Assembly (NCBI GenBank): GCA_002779555.1
Contig: PEWI01000185.1
Span: 1 to 5,191 of the forward strand
DNA: 5,191 nt
Direction of reading: 5' to 3'
DNA from: Candidatus Bathyarchaeota archaeon CG07_land_8_20_14_0_80_47_9
GTDB lineage: Archaea > Thermoproteota > Bathyarchaeia > Bathyarchaeales > Bathycorpusculaceae
The notes beneath the pieces were generated by a model. The model ran no database searches. It saw nothing but the letters and a program-made list of their open reading frames with translations, and was not told the DNA's origin. Made by a program: the position numbers and the translations under genes. Positions 1 through 5,191 of the stretch are shown here, in pieces. How positions within the stretch are numbered: position 1 is the first letter of the stretch; every line of letters starts with the position of its first letter.

Positions 1-2
1 TT

Positions 3-113
3 CACAATGGATTCGCCTCGCCATGTCAGAAACTGAATGATTGGAATTTTGCTGGTTTATCGAGCAAGGCTGAGATGCTCGAGTTCTTTCAGATACGCGT
101 TAACCTTATCTGA
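3..113 (+). CDS. Possible C-terminal tail of an upstream gene (edge fragment)
   Basis: One + strand frame is open from the left edge for 36 codons and stops at TGA 111-113. That stop lies one base before the ribosome binding site of the methyltransferase gene, a spacing typical of an operon. The residues (ending MLEFFQIRVNLI) are not recognisable as any family, and no start codon can be assigned inside the window. The other two + frames close at 34-36 and 38-40. A 36-codon open stretch can occur by chance, so this is only a candidate; the sequence to the left of the window would settle it. Confidence 0.2.
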   Translation, partial: HNGFASPCQKLNDWNFAGLSSKAEMLEFFQIRVNLI

Positions 114-114
114 C

Positions 115-121
115 GAAGGAG
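115..121 (+). promoter_or_regulatory. Shine-Dalgarno site of the methyltransferase gene
   Basis: GAAGGAG is followed by five bases (CTGAC) and then ATG at 127. It is a strong match to the 16S anti-Shine-Dalgarno sequence at normal spacing. It decides the start in favour of 127 over the in-frame ATG at 37, which has no such site, and over the in-frame ATG at 136, which would be 14 bases away. Confidence 0.75.
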
Positions 122-126
122 CTGAC

Positions 127-903
127 ATGACGCACATGGAGATATACAAGCAGCCTCTGTACTACGAAATCGCTTTCAGCTTCATCGACCCCAAAGAACA
201 AGCTGACAGCTTCGGGGAGATAATCAAGAGATTCAGCAAAGCAAAAGTCAAAAGGTTTCTCGACATCGCTTGTGGCCCAAGTTTGCAATTGAGAGAGATA
301 GCGAAAAGAGGCTACGAAGCTGTTGGGCTGGATTTGAATCCTGAAATGCTGGCATACCTGCGAAAAAGAGCGAAAGAAGAAGGACTGAAGATAGAGACTA
401 TCCAAGCAGACATGTACAACTTCAGACTGAAGGAGAAGGCGGATTTCGCCTTCATTATGATGGGCTCCTTGGACGCTACATCAAACGAAAAATTCCTGTC
501 TCACCTAGCCTCAGTAGCAGCTTCTTTGAACAAAGGAGGTCTCTACTTCATCCAAAATGTGACCTTGGACTGGACCATGGAGGCAAAATCAACATGGACT
601 ATGACCAGAAACGGAATCACAGTGAAAACAACCTTTGAGTCCCGCTTCAAAGACGTACTCAGCCAGACCTACGCGGAAAAACTGACGCTCGAAGTCAGTG
701 ACAACGGAGAAAAGAAAAGATTTGTCCATGAAGAAGACTTGAAATTTATCTTTCCACGGGAATTCAAACTACTTGTTGAGGCGAATGGTGAATTCGAGTT
801 TCTCGGATGGTGGAAAGGCAACTGCAACACTTGGCATTTCGATCAACCCTTGGAAAAGGTCAAGAACCTAAGCGACAACATGGTCCTTCTAAGGCGAAAG
901 TAG
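127..903 (+). CDS. Class I SAM-dependent methyltransferase
   Basis: This 258-residue protein has a Rossmann-fold SAM-binding domain in its N-terminal half. Motif I is FLDIACGPS (residues 44-52). The acidic residue expected to hold the SAM ribose is D69 in GLDLNP. A motif II-like QADMYNF (93-99) probably contacts adenine through D95, and a hydrophobic strand near 105-116 (ADFAFIMMGSLD) should form the motif IV region. The opening LYYEIAFSF (11-19) is typical of small-molecule methyltransferases of the Methyltransf_25 type. The C-terminal half is predicted to be beta-rich, with FEFLGWWKG at 223-231, and probably forms the lid that selects the acceptor. No membrane segment or signal peptide is visible, so it should be cytoplasmic. 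The acceptor substrate cannot be inferred; the fold is well supported. The start at 127 is chosen on the ribosome binding site just upstream. The next gene is convergent and gives no functional hint. Confidence 0.9.
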   Translation: MTHMEIYKQPLYYEIAFSFIDPKEQADSFGEIIKRFSKAKVKRFLDIACGPSLQLREIAKRGYEAVGLDLNPEMLAYLRKRAKEEGLKIETIQADMYNFRLKEKADFAFIMMGSLDATSNEKFLSHLASVAASLNKGGLYFIQNVTLDWTMEAKSTWTMTRNGITVKTTFESRFKDVLSQTYAEKLTLEVSDNGEKKRFVHEEDLKFIFPREFKLLVEANGEFEFLGWWKGNCNTWHFDQPLEKVKNLSDNMVLLRRK

Positions 904-1039
904 AGTAAGGCTAAGCCGAACCAACAGTCTTTGGAGCATCTAAGGGATCGCGTCCGTCACTGCTGTGCTGTCCAAATGTGGAAAAGCACTGTCCGCGCAT
1001 GTCCTCAAGTTGCCCTTTCACACTTTCAAGGCAGGATCT

Positions 1040-2569
1040 TCAGAAGATGAACTCCTTGCTCAGCCACTCTGGATACCACTTGTACTTCTCCAGTGGTCCC
1101 GCCTTGCGTAATCCGTCATATGTCGCCTTGACAAGCGCAATCGTTCCTCTTCCATCGCGGTAAAGCTTGACTGAACCCTCTGATTCGAGAGTCTTCAAGG
1201 CTTGGTCCAGCTTCTCTTCACTTGCGTCTGCCAATCTCTCTTTAAGGTCTTCGCGACTCATGAAAAGCCCGGGGTTCACCATGTAGTCTTCTGACAGCAA
1301 TTTCAAGACACTCTCCTCGTTTAGGTTTGTTTTCGACGGCGGCTGAACCGTTGAGATCGGAACCTTGAGCTTCTCGTGTATCCGTCTGCGCGGCATTTTC
1401 AAGTCCTTACCCAAAGCCTTCAAGCCGCCTCTGAAGATAACTAACCTCATGATTTGATTAGTTCCCGCTCCGATCTGGTTAACCTTGGCGTCGCGCAGGT
1501 AGCTTTCAACTGGATAGAACCGTGTCCAACCGTCACCTCCCATCACCTGGACCGCGTCGCTTACGAGTTTCTCGTACGTGTCTGAGGTGAACATTTTGGC
1601 GGTTGCTGCCTCTACCATGGCGTCTTTGTGCTGATCCAGAAGGTAGGCTGCATGATAAATCAGCAATCGTGCCGTGTATAGACCTGCAAACATCTCTGCA
1701 ATCTTCGACTGGTTAGAAGGAATGTCGATAGTTGGCTTGTCAAATTGCATGCGCCGCTGAGCGTAAGCCACCGCATGACGAATAGATTCCCGCATGGGTC
1801 CCAACATTCCCGCCGAGAACACCACACGTTCAAAGTTCAAGCCGGCCATCATGACCTTCCAACCTGCGCCTTCAGGGCCTATCAAATTCTTTGTAAGAAC
1901 CTTTACATCATTAAAGTCTAGAAAGCCGTTGGGAAGCCCAATCCACCCTGAAAGCTCGTTGATTTTCTCAACTGAGAAGCCCGGCACTCCTTTCTCAACC
2001 AGAAACGCGGTCAAGTGCTGATACTTCGCCTTGTCCTCAGGCTTCTCGCTAGTCCGTGCATACACAACGTAAATATCGGCTAGACCAGCGTTCGTTATGA
2101 AGCGTTTCTTACCGTTAAGCACGTAGTGGTCCCCTTCGCGCTTGGCAGTTGTCTCGATTCCAGCCGCGTCTGAACCCACGAAAGGTTCAGTTATGCACAC
2201 TGCGCCAACAACCTCGCCCTTAGCTATCTTCGGCAGCCACTTCTGCTTCTGCTCGTCAGTTCCAAAGGTCAGGAACTGCTCAACGCCACCGAACATCGAC
2301 ACCTCGTACGCGTCGCCTAGAGCGGAGCACACTCGGCTTAACTCTTCTGAGACGATGCTTGCGCCCGTTACTCCAGCGTTGATCCCGCCATAATTTTCTG
2401 GAATAACAGCTCCGAACCAGCCTTTGCGGGCGACTTCCTTCAGCAGGTCGATTGGGAACTCTTTCGTCCAGAAAATCTCTTCGCCTCTTGGCAGGTTTTG
2501 GTCGGCGAAAGCCTTCACATCTTCCATTAGGCCTTTCTGTTTTTCGTTCCACCATGAAAAAGGTTCCAT
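1040..2569 (-). CDS. Acyl-CoA dehydrogenase family protein (isovaleryl-CoA dehydrogenase-like active site) with C-terminal extension
   Basis: FAD-dependent alpha,beta-dehydrogenation of an acyl-CoA, passing electrons to an electron transfer flavoprotein, is the family role. Residues 1-390 form a complete dehydrogenase: helical N-domain with GAVIPENYGG (53-62), beta domain with the flavin motifs ITEPFVGSDAAG (126-137) and FITNA (157-161), and helical C-domain with YAQRRMQF (269-276) and QVMGGDGW (341-348). The usual catalytic Glu position, the E of YEGT in medium-chain enzymes, is Ala here (IGAGT, A368). The alternative base used by isovaleryl-CoA dehydrogenase is present as E247 in LNFERVV, so activity is expected, perhaps on branched substrates. 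The family is usually near 380 residues; this protein has 509. Residues from about 395 to 509 are an extra part, and 415-492 read like a winged helix. The ATG at 2569 follows GGTGA by six bases and has its own promoter, so it need not depend on the nitroreductase gene upstream. Family certain; substrate unknown. Confidence 0.93.
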   Translation of the reverse strand: MEPFSWWNEKQKGLMEDVKAFADQNLPRGEEIFWTKEFPIDLLKEVARKGWFGAVIPENYGGINAGVTGASIVSEELSRVCSALGDAYEVSMFGGVEQFLTFGTDEQKQKWLPKIAKGEVVGAVCITEPFVGSDAAGIETTAKREGDHYVLNGKKRFITNAGLADIYVVYARTSEKPEDKAKYQHLTAFLVEKGVPGFSVEKINELSGWIGLPNGFLDFNDVKVLTKNLIGPEGAGWKVMMAGLNFERVVFSAGMLGPMRESIRHAVAYAQRRMQFDKPTIDIPSNQSKIAEMFAGLYTARLLIYHAAYLLDQHKDAMVEAATAKMFTSDTYEKLVSDAVQVMGGDGWTRFYPVESYLRDAKVNQIGAGTNQIMRLVIFRGGLKALGKDLKMPRRRIHEKLKVPISTVQPPSKTNLNEESVLKLLSEDYMVNPGLFMSREDLKERLADASEEKLDQALKTLESEGSVKLYRDGRGTIALVKATYDGLRKAGPLEKYKWYPEWLSKEFIF

Positions 2570-2575
2570 GTCTTG

Positions 2576-2580
2576 TCACC
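2576..2580 (-). promoter_or_regulatory. Shine-Dalgarno site of the acyl-CoA dehydrogenase gene
   Basis: On the - strand GGTGA precedes ATG (2569-2567) with six intervening bases (CAAGAC). GGTGA is a common archaeal ribosome binding core, complementary to the UCACC part of the 16S 3' end. It supports this ATG as the true start. Confidence 0.6.
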
Positions 2581-2610
2581 GTGAACAGTATTGGCTTAGG
2601 TTGCAGCTGA

Positions 2611-2623
2611 TTTTAAACTTTCG
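2611..2623 (-). promoter_or_regulatory. Archaeal BRE/TATA promoter of the acyl-CoA dehydrogenase gene
   Basis: Read on the - strand, CGAAAG (2623-2618, BRE-like) is followed directly by TTTAAAA (2617-2611, TATA-like). Transcription about 26 bases downstream of the TATA centre would begin near 2588, giving a leader of about 19 nt that just includes the GGTGA site. The arrangement fits archaeal TBP/TFB promoters well and implies that this gene is transcribed separately from the nitroreductase gene upstream. It was identified by eye, without a scoring matrix. Confidence 0.55.
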
Positions 2624-2703
2624 CCGACACATCAGAAGATTCTATGGAACTTGATTAGATAGCCGTTAGGATCAGCTTTCCGGATGTGGGGGCATTTCGC
2701 TGC

Positions 2704-3240
2704 CTAGAGTCTTAGTGGCGTTCCATAGGAGTCTTTGAAGAATATCTCTTCAAATGGTTTTCTGGGTCGGGGCGACGGGTTTTCAGCGGGTACTCCCACA
2801 GGCAGCAGTGCCACAACTGTCAGGTTTTCAGGGATTTTCAGAATCTTCTTGACCTCGGTTTCGCTGAACGCGCCGATCCAGCACGTTCCATATCCGAGGG
2901 CAGTTGCGGCCAAAACCATGTGTTCTATCGCAATCATTGGGTCCTGCTTGTGAAGAATCCGCGTCGAAGAGGTGGTTGTTTTCGGATACACTCCTGAATC
3001 GCCCAACGCCACAATCACCGTGTCTGCCTCTGCAACAAACTTCTGATCGTTCGACGCAATAGCCAAAGCATTCTTGGTTCCCGAGTCTCTGACAACGATG
3101 AAAAACCATGGCTGACGGTTTCCGCCGGAAGGCGCCAGACGGCCAGCTTCCAGAATCCTCTTCAAATCCTCTTTCTTCACTTGGTCTGGCTTAAACTTGC
3201 GTATGCTTCTCCTTTTCTCTACGGCTTCAAACACATCCAT
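2704..3240 (-). CDS. Nitroreductase family FMN-dependent oxidoreductase
   Basis: This 178-residue protein is a complete short nitroreductase. It starts with the usual FMN phosphate-binding segment RRSIRKF (10-16). It continues with APSGGNRQPW (36-45), which contacts the isoalloxazine ring, and a long central helix from DPMIAIEHM to GYGTCWIG (100-123). It ends with the family's closing segment ALLPVGVPAE (144-153) and a proline/arginine-rich strand PRPRKPFEE (157-165). Members act as cytoplasmic homodimers that pass electrons from NAD(P)H or another donor through FMN to nitro groups, quinones, flavins or enoate-like compounds; the natural substrate cannot be deduced. The length is normal for the short archaeal type, and no iron-sulfur domain is present. 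The start is preceded only by a weak GTGAT at five bases' distance. The gene lies 134 bp upstream of the acyl-CoA dehydrogenase gene on the same strand, but that gene appears to have its own promoter, so co-transcription is uncertain. Confidence 0.92.
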   Translation of the reverse strand: MDVFEAVEKRRSIRKFKPDQVKKEDLKRILEAGRLAPSGGNRQPWFFIVVRDSGTKNALAIASNDQKFVAEADTVIVALGDSGVYPKTTTSSTRILHKQDPMIAIEHMVLAATALGYGTCWIGAFSETEVKKILKIPENLTVVALLPVGVPAENPSPRPRKPFEEIFFKDSYGTPLRL

Positions 3241-3388
3241 GATGTATCACACTGTTGACAGCCTACTATTTCAGTTGCACTACATTAGCCTTTACAGTCT
3301 TGCCACTGCAACAGACGTTAATTCTTATATCAATCTTCACATAATAACAAGCTGCACGCCGCGCTGACTTTGTTGGAAAGTAGGGCAA
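3241..3388. promoter_or_regulatory. Divergent promoter region between the nitroreductase and isopropylmalate-synthase-like genes
   Basis: This 148-bp gap must hold the start signals of two divergent genes. For the + strand gene, TATA candidates are TTATAT (3325-3330), giving a leader near 35 nt, and ATAATAA (3341-3347), giving one near 19 nt. On the - strand the same core reads GATATAAG (3331-3324). A closer candidate, AAATAGTA (3270-3263), would put the transcript start almost at the nitroreductase ATG, so that message could be leaderless. The + strand gene has only a poor ribosome binding site (AGGG, three bases before ATG). Short inverted repeats are present: GTTGCA 3274-3279 with TGCAAC 3307-3312, and CTGTTG 3252-3257 with CAACAG 3309-3314. 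They might be regulator half-sites, but they are short enough to be chance. Confidence 0.4.
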
Positions 3389-4711
3389 ATGAGAAAGACT
3401 ATATTCAAAAAGCTTGAAGCCCAAGGATTAATCGCAAACTACAATCACATGAGGAAGAACCTGCCTCCGAAACTCCCAGAAAGAGTCTTCATCTGGGACG
3501 AAACCCTGAGCGAAGGAGTCCAGACTCCAGCAGTTTTCCTCACCTACGTTGAAAAAGTGAAGCTTGCTAAAATGCTTGACGAAATGGGCGCAAGCATAAT
3601 AACCGTGGGCTTCCCTGCACTTTCCGAAGAAGAAAGGAACGATGTCCGAAGAATCTCAAATGAAGGTTTCCAAAACGCAAGCATAGCCGCGTCTGCACGC
3701 ATAAACAAGAACGACATAGATGCTTGCTTAGAATGTGGGACAAGGGAAATCCGAATATTCACACCGTTCAACGGGCTCAACCTGCAATATAGGCTGAAGA
3801 TGTCAAGGGAACAGGTTCTGCAGAAAGCCGTTGAAAGCATCGAATACGCCAAGAAACACGGCTTGAAAGTGGATTTTGTACTGGAGGACGCGTCAAGAAC
3901 ACCTCTGGAAGAAATCCTGAAAATCCTTGAGGCGGCGGCGAAAGCCAAGGCAGATCGACTTGTAGTAGCTGACACCGTGGGGTTCTTGAGACCACTCTCG
4001 ATGCGCTACCTAATCTCACACATCAAAGAAGGATTGGAAGAACTCAAAATCAGAGAAATGCCGCTCTCAGTCCAGTGCCACAACGACTTCGGCTTGGCAA
4101 CAGCAAACACCCTTGCGGCTGTCGAGGAAGGAGTGTCGTACCTGCACGTTTGCATAGCTGGATTCGGGGAGAGATCGGGAGCCGCGCCGTTGGAGGAAGT
4201 CGTTACTTCGTTGGAGTTGCTCTATGACATCGACACGGGCATGGACTTGAACAAACTCCATGGGCTTTCGCAGTTGGCGGAGAAGGCATTTGCGTTGCCG
4301 GTGCAGTTCCACAAGCCGATCATCGGCGAAAACAGCTTCTCGTACGAGGGTGAAGAACACATCCAAGCCATGTTGGCAAATCCTCTCATATACGAGCCCT
4401 TCCCGCCTGAGATCGTAGGAAGGGAAACACTTTTCCATCTTGGCAGACTGATTGGGCGGCGCCTCGTTGAAAGCCGTCTAGCATTAGCTGAAATCAAAGC
4501 CTCGCCGATGGAGATAGAAGAGATCGTTAGAAGGATCAAGAGATCGCAGGAGGTCATAGATAAAGGCGAAGCACAGATGACCTTCTACCAGATCAAGAAG
4601 TTGATGAAAGACCTGCGGAGAGGTTTAACAGAAGAGGAATTCTGGAGAATAGTCGAACAGGTCACAAGACAGAAACCCAAGCTTCACCAGGAAAAAACGC
4701 CGATTACTTAG
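3389..4711 (+). CDS. Isopropylmalate/homocitrate synthase-like TIM-barrel protein (HMGL-like family) with altered active-site residues
   Basis: This 440-residue protein is clearly related to 2-isopropylmalate and homocitrate synthases, which condense acetyl-CoA with 2-oxo acids. Barrel landmarks in order are DETLSEGVQTP (37-47), GFPALSEEE (74-82), LEDASRT (165-171), VADTVGF (193-199), HNDFGLATANTLAAV (231-245) and GFGERSGAAPLEEV (258-271). Several key positions differ from the family. The catalytic Arg of LRDGEQ/LREGEQ is Ser (S41), with E42 kept as possible metal ligand. The HxH metal pair is QCH (Q229, H231). The Asn of GERAGN is Ala (A265). The HESGIH motif reads YEGEEH (319-324), and GKHSGR is GRLIGR (352-357). 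Helices at 372-427 may correspond to the linker region; there is no room for a LeuA allosteric domain. Normal synthase activity is therefore doubtful, and its reaction is unknown. The ATG at 3389 is used although its ribosome binding site is weak; M21 (3449) is the alternative. Family certain, function open. Confidence 0.88.
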   Translation: MRKTIFKKLEAQGLIANYNHMRKNLPPKLPERVFIWDETLSEGVQTPAVFLTYVEKVKLAKMLDEMGASIITVGFPALSEEERNDVRRISNEGFQNASIAASARINKNDIDACLECGTREIRIFTPFNGLNLQYRLKMSREQVLQKAVESIEYAKKHGLKVDFVLEDASRTPLEEILKILEAAAKAKADRLVVADTVGFLRPLSMRYLISHIKEGLEELKIREMPLSVQCHNDFGLATANTLAAVEEGVSYLHVCIAGFGERSGAAPLEEVVTSLELLYDIDTGMDLNKLHGLSQLAEKAFALPVQFHKPIIGENSFSYEGEEHIQAMLANPLIYEPFPPEIVGRETLFHLGRLIGRRLVESRLALAEIKASPMEIEEIVRRIKRSQEVIDKGEAQMTFYQIKKLMKDLRRGLTEEEFWRIVEQVTRQKPKLHQEKTPIT

Positions 4712-5191
4712 CTCTCGGAATGTATATGCCGCCGGGGTCTATTGCTCTCAAAAGTGTTAGCTCTTCAGGAGTAGGCAGTTCAGTCGTCTGCACATTTTTC
4801 GGCACTATCAAATCGAAGCCAGTGTTCTCCAAAACCTGCTGGACCGAAACGCCCGGATGAACAGTGGCCAATCTTATGCGCTTTGTGTCTGGGTCAAAGT
4901 CCATCTGGCATAGATTCGTGACCACGAGCGAAGGGCCGTTGCCCATTAGTCCAGCCTTTTCTCTGGCTCCTGGGCCGTCTAAGAAGCCTGGGCTTGTCAG
5001 ATAGTCAAGTTTCTTCACCATCTTCCTCTTCTCATGCATCATTATGACTACAAAGCGCTTGGCTGAGGAGACTATGTCGTTTCCGCCGCCGCTTCCAGGA
5101 AGCCTGACAGTGGTATTCTCAAAGCTTCCGATGTAGGTGGTGTTTATGTTTCCGTACTCGTCGATTTGCGCCGCGCCGACGAAACCCACGT
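4704..5191 (-). CDS. CoA-transferase subunit B, glutaconate CoA-transferase (GctB) type, C-terminal part
   Basis: The last 161 complete codons of a - strand gene enter from the right edge. The first complete codon, GTG at 5189, is internal to the family motif DVGFxGAAQ, so it is not a start. With that Val as residue 1, family landmarks are GAAQID with GNIN (5-16), LPGSGGGND (30-38), MMHEKRKMV (50-58), YLTSPGFLDGPG (63-74) and HPGVSVQQV (111-119). The family includes glutaconate CoA-transferase beta, 3-oxoacid CoA-transferases and the IpdB ring-opening hydrolase of steroid degradation. Full subunits are near 260 residues, so roughly 100 N-terminal residues are missing, including the region that holds the catalytic Glu of GctB. 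Transferase and hydrolase members therefore cannot be separated here. An alpha subunit gene is expected further right, upstream on this strand. The stop codon overlaps the end of the convergent neighbour by 8 bp. Confidence 0.9.
   Translation of the reverse strand, partial: VGFVGAAQIDEYGNINTTYIGSFENTTVRLPGSGGGNDIVSSAKRFVVIMMHEKRKMVKKLDYLTSPGFLDGPGAREKAGLMGNGPSLVVTNLCQMDFDPDTKRIRLATVHPGVSVQQVLENTGFDLIVPKNVQTTELPTPEELTLLRAIDPGGIYIPRAK

Noticed and set aside
22..24. A - strand ATG that could begin a gene leaving the left edge
   Set aside because: Only eight codons lie in the window, and no ribosome binding site or promoter is visible before it.
37..126. A 30-residue N-terminal extension of the methyltransferase from the ATG at 37
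   Set aside because: That ATG has no ribosome binding site, the extra residues do not resemble the family, and the ATG at 127 has a strong GAAGGAG at ideal spacing.
965..989. Hairpin in the convergent gap: GTGCT and AGCAC arms with a weaker inner TCC/GGA pairing
   Set aside because: The stem is only five pairs followed by a bulge, and there is no T-run on either strand, so it does not qualify as a terminator.
904..1039. A possible small gene or RNA in the 136-bp convergent gap
   Set aside because: The only open frame (from 978) has no ribosome binding site and runs into the antisense of the dehydrogenase; no box C/D or tRNA-like structure is seen.
2280..2579. A 99-codon - strand frame starting just before the acyl-CoA dehydrogenase ATG
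   Set aside because: It overlaps the conserved N-terminal domain of the dehydrogenase in another frame, and its arginine-rich product looks like a shifted reading of that gene.
3544..3975. A 143-codon open frame on the - strand inside the isopropylmalate-synthase-like gene
   Set aside because: It is antisense to well-conserved barrel motifs, its product is serine/phenylalanine-rich low-information sequence, and no protein family is recognisable.
4067..4557. Two overlapping - strand open frames within the 3' half of the isopropylmalate-synthase-like gene
   Set aside because: Both are antisense shadows of a gene with clear family motifs; no start signals or family resemblance are visible.

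Overview
The window looks archaeal, most likely from an uncultivated mesophilic TACK-type lineage such as Bathyarchaeia. That placement is inference. It rests on an archaeal BRE/TATA element placed to give a leader of about 19 nt in front of the acyl-CoA dehydrogenase gene, on GGTGA/GAAGGAG-type ribosome binding sites, and on protein styles common in archaeal acyl-CoA metabolism. Base composition appears moderate, near half G+C by eye. I see no mobile element, CRISPR array, tRNA or rRNA, and no gene-free stretch longer than about 300 bases.

Layout, left to right. The left edge may hold the tail of an upstream + strand gene, followed by a + strand class I SAM-dependent methyltransferase (127-903). 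A 136-bp convergent gap (904-1039) with no convincing feature follows. Two - strand genes come next: a 509-residue acyl-CoA dehydrogenase family protein (1040-2569), which has its own promoter, and a short FMN nitroreductase (2704-3240) upstream of it. A 148-bp divergent promoter region (3241-3388) separates the nitroreductase from a + strand member of the isopropylmalate/homocitrate synthase (HMGL-like TIM barrel) family (3389-4711). That gene ends tail to tail, with an 8-bp overlap, against the 3' part of a - strand CoA-transferase beta subunit of the GctB type (4704-5191), which runs off the right edge.

How the genes may work together. The dehydrogenase, the Claisen-type TIM-barrel protein and the CoA-transferase all belong to families acting on acyl-CoA or keto-acid substrates. 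The dehydrogenase has the isovaleryl-CoA dehydrogenase arrangement of its catalytic base. A pathway for branched or dicarboxylic acyl-CoAs is therefore possible, but the genes sit in several transcription units and no substrate can be read from the sequence.

Two points deserve most attention. The isopropylmalate-synthase-like protein keeps the family framework but has replaced several of the family's most conserved catalytic and metal-binding residues. The acyl-CoA dehydrogenase carries a C-terminal extension of about 115 residues that reads like a winged helix.
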